Shown here piece by piece: positions 1 through 7,512 of a DNA stretch of 33,941 nucleotides. This DNA comes from AC-69 sp046728055 (GTDB lineage Bacteria; Actinomycetota; UBA4738; HRBIN12). A program made the position numbers and the translations under genes. The notes beneath the pieces were generated by a model that was given only the letters and a program-made list of their open reading frames with translations, was not told the origin of the DNA and searched no databases. The number at the start of each line of letters is the position of its first letter. The first letter of the stretch is position 1. The stretch covers positions 1 to 33,941 of the forward strand of contig JBKPDU010000078.1 of NCBI GenBank assembly GCA_046728055.1, given 5' to 3'.

Positions 1-1119
1 TCGCAGCCACCGGCCGAGCTGCGACGCGGCCCGTGGCCACGTATAGAAGCGCTCGACCCGCTCCCGGCCGGCCTTGCCCATACGCTCGGCCAGCGCCGGG
101 TCCTCGAGCAACGCGGAGATCGCGTCCGCGATCTGCTCCACGCTCCGTCCGTCCACCAGGATCCCCGTCTCGCCGTCGACCACCGATTCCCGTGCCCCGC
201 CGGAGTCCCCCACGACGACCGGGCGCCCGCACGCCCCTGCCTCGATGAAGACGTTGCCCCATCCCTCGACCTCCAGGCCGCCGAGTCGAGTGCGGCACGG
301 CATGGCGAAGACGTCTCCCGCGGCGTAATAGGTCGGCAGATCCGCCTCGGAGACCTGTCCGGCGAAGACGACGGACCCCTTCGGAGCCAGCGCCGCCATC
401 CGTTCCAGCGTTGGCCGATACGGGCCGCCGCCCACGATGAGCAGCGCGGCGTCGGGGACACGCCGTCGGACCAGCGCCATGGCGCGGATCAGCACGTCTT
501 GCCCCTTCCGGGCCACCAGGCGACTGACGCATGCGACCACCGGGCGGCCGGCGAGCCCGTGCCGTTCGAGGATCCGACCGGTGGGGAGGCCGGGATGGAA
601 CGCCTCGACGTCGGCGCCGGGGTACATCACGGAAACCGGGACGTCATCAGGCACCGCGGTGCGCACGACACGCGCGATGAACGCACTGCACATCACGGGC
701 ACGCGCGCTGCGCGCGACGTCATGTACACCAGACCAGCGTGGGCTCCGGGCAGGAGCGACAACCAGTAATCGAACCCATGCGCCGCCACCAGGTACGGGA
801 TGCCCCGGCCGGCGAGGCTCGGTCCCATGGCGGCCAGCGGCATGGCATCCCCGAACAGCACCACGCGGGTCCCCGATCCTCCGACGAGCTCCCACAGCAT
901 CCGTCGCGACGCCGGCGTCGGCCACAGGAACCGACCAGGTGCTCGAACGATGCGGTAGGGCTCGGCGGCGTCGAACTCGTCGGACCCTTCCCAGGAGGGG
1001 GCAAGGACGGTCACCCGGTCCGCCGGGAACTCGCGGATCAACGCGTGAAGCGTCCGCTGGATCCCGCCCACGCGCGGGGGGAAGTCGTTCGTGACCAGCA
1101 GCGTCTGCGGGATTTCCAC
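1..1119 (-). CDS. GT4-family glycosyltransferase (PimB-like), C-terminus cut by window edge
   Basis: Retaining GT-B glycosyltransferase, likely transferring mannose or a related sugar from a nucleotide sugar to a lipid or envelope acceptor at the inner face of the membrane. The N-terminus reads VEIPQTLLVTNDFPPRVGG, the glycine-rich acceptor-side loop typical of PimB' and related GT4 enzymes. The C-terminal half has a VSRLVARKGQDVLI segment and the donor-site E-x7-E motif (EGWGNVFIEAGACGRPVV). 373 codons are visible and the reading frame is still open at base 1; the family is about 375-390 residues, so only a short tail is missing. The GTG start is supported by AGAGGA 9 nt upstream. It diverges from ygfZ across 21 bp. 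The PimB' assignment rests on the N-terminal signature and actinobacterial context; another GT4 mannosyltransferase is possible. Confidence 0.88.
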   Translation of the reverse strand, partial: MEIPQTLLVTNDFPPRVGGIQRTLHALIREFPADRVTVLAPSWEGSDEFDAAEPYRIVRAPGRFLWPTPASRRMLWELVGGSGTRVVLFGDAMPLAAMGPSLAGRGIPYLVAAHGFDYWLSLLPGAHAGLVYMTSRAARVPVMCSAFIARVVRTAVPDDVPVSVMYPGADVEAFHPGLPTGRILERHGLAGRPVVACVSRLVARKGQDVLIRAMALVRRRVPDAALLIVGGGPYRPTLERMAALAPKGSVVFAGQVSEADLPTYYAAGDVFAMPCRTRLGGLEVEGWGNVFIEAGACGRPVVVGDSGGARESVVDGETGILVDGRSVEQIADAISALLEDPALAERMGKAGRERVERFYTWPRAASQLGRWLR

Positions 1120-1126
1120 GGCCGCC

Positions 1127-1132
1127 TATCCT
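1127..1132 (+). promoter_or_regulatory. -10 box (TATCCT) 8 nt before ygfZ start
   Basis: TATCCT fits the actinobacterial TANNNT -10 pattern and ends 8 nt before the GTG of ygfZ, so transcription would begin at or next to the start codon. No convincing -35 is visible. The AGAGG just before the GTG leaves no spacer for a normal ribosome-binding site, which fits a leaderless message. Confidence 0.5.
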
Positions 1133-1140
1133 CTCAGAGG
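1130..1140. repeat. Palindrome CCTCT-C-AGAGG between divergent starts
   Basis: A perfect 5-bp inverted repeat around one central base fills half of the 21-bp gap between the glycosyltransferase and ygfZ. Its minus-strand arm supplies the Shine-Dalgarno of the glycosyltransferase; its plus-strand arm abuts the ygfZ GTG. It may be coincidental sharing of purine-rich sequence rather than an operator. Confidence 0.4.
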
Positions 1141-1923
1141 GTGAACACGCACCGGCTCGAGAAACAAGTCGAGGCCCTCGACGAGGGCCGCGCGTTCGTC
1201 GACGGTCGTCGGCTACGAGCCGTCGAGGTGACCGGAAGCGACGCCGGCCGGTGGTTGAACGACCTGGTCACCTCCGCCGTCGAGGACATCCCCCCGGGTG
1301 GCTCGACTCGGTCGCTCCTCCTCACCCCCACCGGCCGGGTGCGAGCCGATCTCTACATCGTTCGAAGCGACGGCGGATTCCTCCTCCTCCAGGAGCCGGA
1401 TCAACCCGCCGCCCTCGACGAACTGCTTCGGCCCTACATCCTGTCATCCGACGTCGTCATGCGGCGAGTCGCACGCGCGCACGCCGTCCTCCTGCCCTCA
1501 GATCGTGGATGGACGGTGGCCAGGGACGCGCCCGACGGAGCCGTGGAGGCGAGCGTGGAGGCCGGCGAGGTGTGGCGGATCCGTCGAGCGATCCCCAAGT
1601 TCCCCACGGATCTGAACGAAGAGTCGCTTCCCGCCGAAGCGGGACTCGACTACTTGATCGACTTCACCAAGGGATGCTTCCTGGGCCAGGAGGCCGTGGC
1701 CAAAGTTCGAAACCTCGGTCACCCACCACGGGCCGTCCTCGCCCTGCGGGCCCCCGCTCCCGTCCGGCCCGGTGATCCGGTGTTCGCCGACGGCCATGAT
1801 GTAGGCGCCGTCTCGAGCGCGGCACCGGCGCGGGAGGGGTTCGCCGTGCTCGCGCGGATCCGCTGGGATGCGAGAACGCGTCCACTGACCACGGCCTCCG
1901 GTGGTGAGCTCACGCCGCCGTGA
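1141..1923 (+). CDS. ygfZ: YgfZ/GcvT-like folate-binding protein
   Basis: 260-residue protein of the YgfZ (COG0354) family, which uses a folate in maintenance or repair of certain iron-sulfur enzymes, including the MiaB-type radical-SAM class. The signature K-G-C-[FY]-x-G-Q-E is present as KGCFLGQEAV near residue 180, with the conserved Cys. The N-terminal VTGSDAGRWLNDLVTS is the usual family opening. The frame stays open far upstream, but the GTG at 1141 gives the normal N-terminus and follows a TATCCT -10 box by 8 nt. It lies divergent to a glycosyltransferase and 144 bp before a WhiB gene. The link to Fe-S metabolism fits the many Fe-S genes in this window. It is shorter than E. coli YgfZ (about 326), as is common in this branch of the family. 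Confidence 0.9.
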   Translation: MNTHRLEKQVEALDEGRAFVDGRRLRAVEVTGSDAGRWLNDLVTSAVEDIPPGGSTRSLLLTPTGRVRADLYIVRSDGGFLLLQEPDQPAALDELLRPYILSSDVVMRRVARAHAVLLPSDRGWTVARDAPDGAVEASVEAGEVWRIRRAIPKFPTDLNEESLPAEAGLDYLIDFTKGCFLGQEAVAKVRNLGHPPRAVLALRAPAPVRPGDPVFADGHDVGAVSSAAPAREGFAVLARIRWDARTRPLTTASGGELTPP

Positions 1924-2067
1924 GTTCGCCACCCGCCCGTTACTACGGCGGTCGCGACTTTTCAAGACTTCATTTGGCCATCGCCTCGGGACGAGAATGG
2001 GCTTCGTGCTCGAACGGCCGCCAGGCCGCTGGTCAGAGTCGATATGGACCTCGGGGGGGATCGACTG

Positions 2068-2346
2068 GTGAGCAAGGAGCGCACGAGCGGTATCGACCTC
2101 CAAACCCTTCCTCGGAACCCTTCACCGCCGGACATGTGGCAGGACAAGGCGGCCTGCCACGGCCTGGATCCCGACGTGTTCTTCCCCACCTCGGAAGAGG
2201 AGGCGGGGCCGGCGCTCGCCTTTTGCTCGGCCTGCGGCATCCGGGAGATGTGCCTGGCCTGGGCGCTGAAGAACGGCGAGCGGTATGGCGTGTGGGGCGG
2301 GATGACCGAGCAGCAACGCCGTCGCCTGGTCCGGTTCGTGGCCTGA
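2068..2346 (+). CDS. WhiB-family iron-sulfur transcriptional regulator
   Basis: 92-residue WhiB-like protein: an actinobacterial [4Fe-4S] protein that usually binds the principal sigma factor and tunes transcription in response to redox or nitric oxide. Four cluster cysteines are present as C30, C53, C56 and C62 (C-x22-C-x2-C-x5-C; CSACGIREMC), followed by the GVWGG turn and a basic C-terminus EQQRRRLVRF that would contact DNA. The GTG at 2068 is chosen because a G-rich Shine-Dalgarno (CGGGGGGGA, 2052-2060) lies about 7 nt before it; an in-frame ATG at 2044 lacks one and would give 100 residues. The subtype cannot be assigned by eye; the lack of an AT-hook-like tail argues against WhiB7. It sits 49 bp before the heptose operon, with no evidence of co-regulation. 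Confidence 0.93.
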   Translation: MSKERTSGIDLQTLPRNPSPPDMWQDKAACHGLDPDVFFPTSEEEAGPALAFCSACGIREMCLAWALKNGERYGVWGGMTEQQRRRLVRFVA

Positions 2347-2395
2347 GCATCTCGGCTGGTCACGGCGGCGTCGGCCCGCCCATACTGGCTGGCCC

Positions 2396-3439
2396 ATGAG
2401 CGACGTCACGGTCACAGCGGCCGCGCCGCTTCGCATCAGCTTCGTCGGAGGTGGGACCGACTTCCCTCACTGGTATGGGTCGCACGGGGGAGCGGTCCTC
2501 TCCGCGACCATCGACCACCGTGCCGAGGCCACGCTCAGGCCACGGAACGACGATCGCATCCGGATCCGATCGCTCGACCTGCACCAGATGATCCAGTACC
2601 GCCTGCACGAGTCCCCCGAGTACGACGGGGTGATGGACCTGTCGAAGGCGGCCATCGACCGGATCGGTGTCCACCGAGGGGTCGACATCGAGGTCCACTG
2701 TGACGCGCCGCCGGGCAGTGGACTCGGCGGCTCCTCGGCGGTGGTGACTGCGGTGGCCGCGGCGCTCGCGGCCTTCGCCGGTCGTTCGCTCACTGCCGAC
2801 GAGTTGGCTCGGACGAGCTACGCGATCGAGCGCGAAGACCTGGGGATCGCCGGCGGCTGGCAGGACCAGTACGCCGCGGCGTACGGGGGGTTCAACCTGC
2901 TCGAGTTCGCCGGACGAGGGGTCGAAGTCACCCCCGTCCGCGCGCGGCTCGACGTGCTCCGGCGCCTGCGCGAGAACCTCATCCTTTGTTACACGGGACA
3001 GGTCCGGGCGAACCTGGGCCTCATCGACACGCAGATCAGGCTGTTCGAGGAGGGGCGCGAGGAGACCATCCAGGGGATGAAACAGCTTCAGGCGATGGCC
3101 TACGAGATGCGGGACGCCCTTGAGTCCGGGGACGTGGATGGCCTGGGCGAGATGCTCCGCGAGGCGTACGAGAGCAAGAAGCGGATGAACCCACACATCG
3201 CCGAGGGCACCAGGATCGAGCGGCTGTTCGACGCGGCGACGAAGGCCGGCGCGACCGGCGGAAAGATCTGTGGGGCCGGCGGTGGTGGATACCTCCTGCT
3301 CTATTGTCGGCAGGACCGTCAGTTCGAGGTCGGGGCCGCGCTCGAGCGAATGGGAGGGAGGCTCGCCCCGTTCGCGTTCACGTCCACGGGGGTCGAGGCT
3401 CGGGTGGGGAACGCGGTGTGGAGGCCTGCGCGGCGATGA
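2396..3439 (+). CDS. hddA: D-glycero-D-manno-heptose 7-phosphate kinase (GHMP family)
   Basis: 347-residue GHMP-superfamily sugar kinase expected to phosphorylate D-glycero-alpha-D-manno-heptose 7-phosphate at C1 to the 1,7-bisphosphate. It opens with the HddA-type APLRISFVGGGTDFPHW segment, has the ATP phosphate-binding loop PPGSGLGGSSA at residues 105-115, and the C-terminal GHMP motif GGKICGAGGGGYLLLY. The following genes are the phosphatase and isomerase of the same pathway, which makes the assignment much firmer than GHMP homology alone. The stop overlaps the gmhB start (ATGA). The family normally has about 340-350 residues, so it is complete. The presence of HddA rather than HldE points to the alpha-anomer, GDP-heptose branch. 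A CATACT 9 nt before the ATG is an imperfect -10 candidate. Confidence 0.9.
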   Translation: MSDVTVTAAAPLRISFVGGGTDFPHWYGSHGGAVLSATIDHRAEATLRPRNDDRIRIRSLDLHQMIQYRLHESPEYDGVMDLSKAAIDRIGVHRGVDIEVHCDAPPGSGLGGSSAVVTAVAAALAAFAGRSLTADELARTSYAIEREDLGIAGGWQDQYAAAYGGFNLLEFAGRGVEVTPVRARLDVLRRLRENLILCYTGQVRANLGLIDTQIRLFEEGREETIQGMKQLQAMAYEMRDALESGDVDGLGEMLREAYESKKRMNPHIAEGTRIERLFDAATKAGATGGKICGAGGGGYLLLYCRQDRQFEVGAALERMGGRLAPFAFTSTGVEARVGNAVWRPARR

Positions 3440-3990
3440 GCACACGATTCGTGCTCCTCGATCGGGACGGGACGATCAACGAGGAGGTCGACCACCTCGA
3501 CCGGCCCGACCAGGTGACGCTCATCCCCGGCGCCGCGGCGGCGCTCCGGCATCTTCGGTCGGCCGGCCTGGGGCTGGTGATCCTCACCAACCAGGCGAAC
3601 GTGGGGCGGGGGCTCCTCCCGCCGGACCGGTTGAAGGAGATCCATGCCCACCTCCTCGACCTCCTGGCGGTCGAGGGAGTGCAGGTCGACGATCTCTACG
3701 TCTGCCCCCATGCGCCCGAGGACGGGTGCGAGTGCCGGAAGCCGAAGGCGGGTCTGGCGCTTCGGGCCGCGGTGGATCACGGGTTCCGGCCTGCCGATGC
3801 CTTCGTCGTCGGTGACCACGCCGCCGACATGGGGCTGGGCCGAGCCATCGGGGCCAGCACGATCCTGGTCCGCACCGGGCACGGCGAGGAAGAGCTGGCC
3901 GCGGGGGCCCAGGCCGATCACGTCGTGGCCGACCTCCCGGAGGCCACCGGCGTGATCCTCGACATCGTCTCATCGGTAGCCCGGCGGTGA
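3436..3990 (+). CDS. gmhB: D-glycero-D-manno-heptose 1,7-bisphosphate phosphatase (HAD)
   Basis: 184-residue HAD-superfamily phosphatase that removes the C7 phosphate from heptose 1,7-bisphosphate. The catalytic pair is D9 and D11 in LLDRDGTINEE; the second HAD motif is VILTNQANVGRG; the GmhB/HisB-type structural zinc site is C90-P-H92 ... C98-E-C100, followed by RKPKAG; and the metal-binding acidic motif is VVGDHAADM. The ATG at 3436 overlaps the hddA stop by 4 bases and its own TGA overlaps the gmhA GTG by 4 bases, so the three genes should be translationally coupled. A histidinol-phosphatase role is possible from sequence alone but the neighbours make heptose far more likely. Confidence 0.93.
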   Translation: MSTRFVLLDRDGTINEEVDHLDRPDQVTLIPGAAAALRHLRSAGLGLVILTNQANVGRGLLPPDRLKEIHAHLLDLLAVEGVQVDDLYVCPHAPEDGCECRKPKAGLALRAAVDHGFRPADAFVVGDHAADMGLGRAIGASTILVRTGHGEEELAAGAQADHVVADLPEATGVILDIVSSVARR

Positions 3991-4574
3991 CGGTCGCCGA
4001 CTCGATCGCCGAATACCTGTCCCAGGTCCAGGCCACCCTGTCGGCGACGGCCGAGAACTGCTCCGAGGAGATCGCCCGCGCCGCCGCCGCCGTCGCCGAG
4101 AGTGTCCGGGGCGGCGGCAAGGTCCTGATCTGCGGGAACGGTGGGAGCGCCGCGGACAGCCAGCACCTGGCCGCGGAGCTCGTGAGCACCCTGACGGTGG
4201 ATCGTCTGCGGCCCGCCATCCCGGCCGTTGCGCTGACGACCGACACGTCGATCCTCACGGCTGTATCCAACGACTTCGGCTTCGAGGGCGTCTTCGCCCG
4301 CCAGGTCGAGGCCCTGGGGACGGCGGGCGACGTGCTGATCGGGATCTCCACGAGCGGGAACTCCGAGGACGTCGTCTTGGCGATGGAGCAGGCCGCGAGA
4401 CAGGGGATGCGGACCATCGCGCTGACCGGCGAGTCCGGCGGGAAGCTCGGCCCCATCGCCGACATCGCGATCCTGGTCCCGAGCTCGCAGACCTCACACG
4501 TTCAGGAGGCGCATCTGGCGGTGGAGCAGCTCATCGCCTTCCTGGTGGAGGACGAGCTCTATCCTCGGCGCTAG
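3987..4574 (+). CDS. gmhA: Sedoheptulose 7-phosphate isomerase (SIS domain)
   Basis: 195-residue SIS-domain isomerase that converts sedoheptulose 7-phosphate to D-glycero-D-manno-heptose 7-phosphate, the first committed step of heptose synthesis. The phosphate-binding loops GNGGSAADSQH (residues 50-60) and STSGNS (121-126) are present, as is the C-terminal helix with Q173 and H176 (TSHVQEAHLAVEQLI) that carries catalytic residues in GmhA. The length is typical. The GTG start overlaps the gmhB stop. The operon order hddA-gmhB-gmhA contains the first three enzymatic steps; no nucleotidyltransferase (hddC) follows, since the next gene has its own SOS-type promoter. Confidence 0.94.
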   Translation: MTVADSIAEYLSQVQATLSATAENCSEEIARAAAAVAESVRGGGKVLICGNGGSAADSQHLAAELVSTLTVDRLRPAIPAVALTTDTSILTAVSNDFGFEGVFARQVEALGTAGDVLIGISTSGNSEDVVLAMEQAARQGMRTIALTGESGGKLGPIADIAILVPSSQTSHVQEAHLAVEQLIAFLVEDELYPRR

Positions 4575-4604
4575 CCCCGGCCACGCCTCGGGACTCCCCG
4601 GGGC

Positions 4605-4633
4605 TTGACCATCGAACACCCGTTCGGTATCGT
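4605..4633 (+). promoter_or_regulatory. Promoter TTGACC-17-TATCGT of the nuclease fusion
   Basis: TTGACC (4605-4610) and TATCGT (4628-4633) are separated by 17 bases and place a transcription start near 4640, about 25 nt before the GTG at 4666, which has GGAGG at 4654-4658. The spacer contains a LexA box, so the promoter should be silent until SOS induction. Confidence 0.75.
4613..4626. promoter_or_regulatory. LexA/SOS box CGAACACCCGTTCG
   Basis: The perfect inverted repeat CGAAC-N4-GTTCG matches the LexA (DinR-type) operator of Gram-positive bacteria. It sits entirely within the spacer between -35 and -10 of the promoter for the DEDDh/GIY-YIG nuclease, where bound LexA would block RNA polymerase. 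Confidence 0.85.
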
Positions 4634-4665
4634 CGCATGCTCGCGGCCCCGGCGGAGGCCGAGGC

Positions 4666-6297
4666 GTGCTGCCCCAACCGGTCCAGACCACCTTGCAGGA
4701 GGGGATCCCGCTCCACGAGGTGACGTTCTGCATCGTCGACCTGGAGACGACCGGGGGGTCCCCGGCCGACTCGCGGATCACCGAGATCGGAGCGGTGAAG
4801 TACCGGGGCGGCGAACGGATCGGGGTGTTCCACACGCTCGTGGCTCCCGGAACGACCATTCCCAGGTTCATCACCCACATCACGGGGATCGACGACGCCA
4901 TCGTCCGTGGCGCACCGACGCTGGAATGGGCCCTCCCGGGGTTCATCGAGTTCGCCCGGGGATGCGTCTTCGTGGCACACAACGCCAGGTTCGACTTCAC
5001 GTTCCTGAACGCCAGCCTGGTTCGCCTGGAGTACGAGCCGCTTCCCTCCCCTCCCGTGTGCACGGCGCGGCTGGCTCGCCGCGTCGTGTGGCCCGACGTG
5101 CCGAACGTGCGACTCCACACGCTGGCTCAGTACTTCCGGACGGGCGCTCGTCCCGCCCACCGAGCCCTCCCCGACGCCCAAGCGTGCGCGGAGGTGTTCC
5201 ACGGCCTCCTCGACCTGGGGAAGCGGCTGGGGATCCTGACACTCGGTGACCTCCACCAAGCCGTGACGGCACGGGGACGTCCGAACTTCGGCAAGATCCG
5301 GCTGGCCGACCACCTCCCCCGAGGACCCGGCGTCTACCTGTTCAAGGGACGGGACGGCCGGGTGCTCTACGTGGGCAAGTCCAAGGACATCCGTGGCCGG
5401 GTCAAGAGCTACTTCTACGGCGACTCCCGCAAGCAGGTGCAGGACCTCCTGACCGAGACCGCCGCGGTTGACGGGGTCCGGTGCACCTCCGAGCTCGAGG
5501 CGCTGGTGCTCGAAGCTCGGCTGATCCGGTCGCACCATCCCAAACACAACCGGAAGGGGAAGGGATCGAGCCGGTACGCATACCTGAAGATCGACACGGC
5601 AGATGCCTTCCCCCGCATCAAGGTCGTCCGCGAACCGAAGGGGGAAGGCGCATTCCTCGGGCCCTTCGGAACGACCGAGCTGGCCCGGCGAGCCAAGGAC
5701 GCCCTGGAGGATGCCTTCCCCATCCGCCGGTGCACAACTGCGATGCGCCCGTCCACCAGGTTCTCGCCGTGCGCGCTCGGCGAGATGGGCCGCTGTGTGG
5801 CCCCCTGCGATGGTCGCGTGACCCTCGAACGCTACGGAGAGCTCGTCCGGAGTCTCCTCTCCTCCCTTTCGTCTCCGGGCGGGCTCCTCGCGGCGCTCGA
5901 GGCGCGGATGGACCATCTCGCCGCGCAGGAGCGGTTCGATGAGGCGGCGCTTGCCCGCGACCGACTGCGTGCGCTCGCCGAGGCGTTGTCGCGGGCCCGG
6001 ATGGACGAATGGCTGCTCCAGCCGGGCCGGCTCCAGCTGCGCGACAACGAGGCCAACATGCTCCCGTTGGCCGGCGGCGCGCTCGTGCGGGGGGAGGACG
6101 AGGTGCCGATCCCCCGGCCGTGTCCCAGGGACCGGGCCGACGAGCTCGCTGCCGTCCGGTCGTGGCTGCTGCACAACCGGGCCCGAGTGGAGCGGGCCGA
6201 CGATCCGCCGGCGGAGCCGGTCGAGGGGGGTGCAGCCCTCCACCGGCTCCTCACCCGACTTCGTTCAGCCGACCGGACTCGCGAGGGTGCCCACTAG
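4666..6297 (+). CDS. DEDDh 3'-5' exonuclease / GIY-YIG (UvrC-N-like) fusion
   Basis: 543-residue two-nuclease protein of the mycobacterial Rv2191 type. The N-terminal DnaQ-like DEDDh exonuclease shows D25-x-E27 (DLETTG), H105/D110 (HNARFDF) and H165/D170 (HRALPD). A UvrC-like GIY-YIG domain starts near 220: GVYLF 222-226, YVGKS 235-239, R243 and E283 (SELEALVLE). Four cysteines C356, C369, C377 and C381 have spacing like the UvrC [4Fe-4S] motif, and a UvrB-interacting UVR motif lies near 408-438. The UvrC EndoV-like nuclease and helix-hairpin-helix domains are absent, so only 3'-side incision would be expected, as in Cho. The GTG start has GGAGG 7 nt upstream. The SOS-type promoter indicates DNA-repair induction. 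Rv2191 is about 100 residues longer. Domains are clear; substrate and partners are inference. Confidence 0.93.
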   Translation: MLPQPVQTTLQEGIPLHEVTFCIVDLETTGGSPADSRITEIGAVKYRGGERIGVFHTLVAPGTTIPRFITHITGIDDAIVRGAPTLEWALPGFIEFARGCVFVAHNARFDFTFLNASLVRLEYEPLPSPPVCTARLARRVVWPDVPNVRLHTLAQYFRTGARPAHRALPDAQACAEVFHGLLDLGKRLGILTLGDLHQAVTARGRPNFGKIRLADHLPRGPGVYLFKGRDGRVLYVGKSKDIRGRVKSYFYGDSRKQVQDLLTETAAVDGVRCTSELEALVLEARLIRSHHPKHNRKGKGSSRYAYLKIDTADAFPRIKVVREPKGEGAFLGPFGTTELARRAKDALEDAFPIRRCTTAMRPSTRFSPCALGEMGRCVAPCDGRVTLERYGELVRSLLSSLSSPGGLLAALEARMDHLAAQERFDEAALARDRLRALAEALSRARMDEWLLQPGRLQLRDNEANMLPLAGGALVRGEDEVPIPRPCPRDRADELAAVRSWLLHNRARVERADDPPAEPVEGGAALHRLLTRLRSADRTREGAH

Positions 6298-6300
6298 ACT
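6295..6300 (+). promoter_or_regulatory. -10 box (TAGACT) for leaderless thiolase
   Basis: TAGACT ends 6 nt before the thiolase GTG and its first three bases are the stop codon of the upstream nuclease gene. No Shine-Dalgarno precedes the GTG, which fits a leaderless transcript independent of the SOS unit. Confidence 0.55.
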
Positions 6301-6306
6301 GGAATC

Positions 6307-7485
6307 GTGGAGGCGGCGGTCATCCTGGAGGGCGCTCGAACGCCGATCGGCAGGTTCCTCGGCCCGTTATCGGAAGTCCCGGCGGTCGAGCTCGGCACGA
6401 TCGCTGCCCGGGAGGCCATGCGCCGGGCCGGGGTCGAGCCGGAACAGGTCGACCAGACGATCATCGGCCATGCCCGCCAGGCCGGGAACGGGCCGAACAC
6501 CGGACGCCAGGTGTCGGTCCGGGCCGGTGTCCCGAAGGAGGTCTCCGCCTACAACGTCAACATCGCATGCGGGTCGGGGATGAAGGCCGTTCAGATCGCC
6601 GCGCAACAGATCGCGCTGGGTGACGCGGAGGTGGTCCTGGCCGGCGGCATGGAGAACATGACCCGCGTGCCCTACCTCCTCGACCGGATGCGGACCGGGT
6701 ACAGGGCCGGGGATGCCACGGCCTTCGACGCGATGTACCGGGACGGCCTCCTCGACCCCCTGTGCGGACTCATCATGGGCGAGACCGCCGAGAACCTCGT
6801 CGACCTGTACGACATCTCGCGGCGGGAGCAGGACGAGTTCGCGCTGGAGTCACAGCAGAAGGCCGAGGCGGCGAGGGATCGGCGGGCGGCGGAGATGACT
6901 TCCGTCGAGGCCCCCGACCCCAGGGGCAGGGGCACGATCACGGTGAGCGAGGACGAGCATCCGCGACCCCACACCACGCTCGAACGACTCGCCGCGTTGC
7001 CGCCGGTCTTCCGGGAGGAGGGGAGCGTCACCGCGGGCAACTCCTCCGGGATCACAGACGGCGCGGCCGCCCTGGTGCTGATGTCCGGGTCGCGGGCCGC
7101 CGCCGAAGGCCGCCTGCCGCTCGCACGGGTCGCGGGGATGTCCTGGGCCGGGGTGGACCCGGCCGTCATGGGCATCGGCCCGGTGCCGGCGACCAGGAAG
7201 GTGCTGGAGAAGACGGGCCTGTCACTCGGCGACATCGACGTGATCGAGATCAACGAGGCCTTCGCCGCGCAGGTCATCGCGTGCGAGCGGGACCTCAAAT
7301 TCGACCGGGACAAGCTGAACCCCAGGGGCGGCGGCATCTCCCTCGGACATCCCATCGGGATGAGCGGGGCCCGCCTCCTCCTGACCCTCGCGTACGAGAT
7401 GCGGGAGATGGGCTACGCGTTGGGCCTGGCCACCCTGTGCATCTCGGGCGGCCAGGGCTTGGCCGTGATCCTGGAGCGCACGTGA
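6307..7485 (+). CDS. Acetyl-CoA C-acyltransferase (thiolase II family)
   Basis: 392-residue thiolase that condenses two acyl-CoAs or cleaves 3-ketoacyl-CoA. The nucleophilic cysteine is C88 in NIACGSGMKAV, the catalytic histidine H348 in GGGISLGHPIGMSGAR, and the second acid/base cysteine C378 in LCISGGQG. NEAFAAQ and the GNSSGITDGAAA loop are also canonical. The length equals the usual acetyl-CoA acetyltransferase, and the enzyme looks active. The GTG start is supported by a TAGACT -10 box 6 nt upstream. Biosynthetic (acetoacetyl-CoA) and degradative roles cannot be separated by motif. An Lrp-type ligand-binding protein follows after 27 bp, probably in the same transcript. Confidence 0.93.
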   Translation: MEAAVILEGARTPIGRFLGPLSEVPAVELGTIAAREAMRRAGVEPEQVDQTIIGHARQAGNGPNTGRQVSVRAGVPKEVSAYNVNIACGSGMKAVQIAAQQIALGDAEVVLAGGMENMTRVPYLLDRMRTGYRAGDATAFDAMYRDGLLDPLCGLIMGETAENLVDLYDISRREQDEFALESQQKAEAARDRRAAEMTSVEAPDPRGRGTITVSEDEHPRPHTTLERLAALPPVFREEGSVTAGNSSGITDGAAALVLMSGSRAAAEGRLPLARVAGMSWAGVDPAVMGIGPVPATRKVLEKTGLSLGDIDVIEINEAFAAQVIACERDLKFDRDKLNPRGGGISLGHPIGMSGARLLLTLAYEMREMGYALGLATLCISGGQGLAVILERT

Positions 7486-7512
7486 ACCGCGGTGGACGGG
7501 AGGGGAACTGAG

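Noticed and set aside
4531..6243. A 570-codon minus-strand frame across the nuclease fusion
   Set aside because: Shadow of the DEDDh/GIY-YIG gene; the plus strand carries all catalytic motifs.
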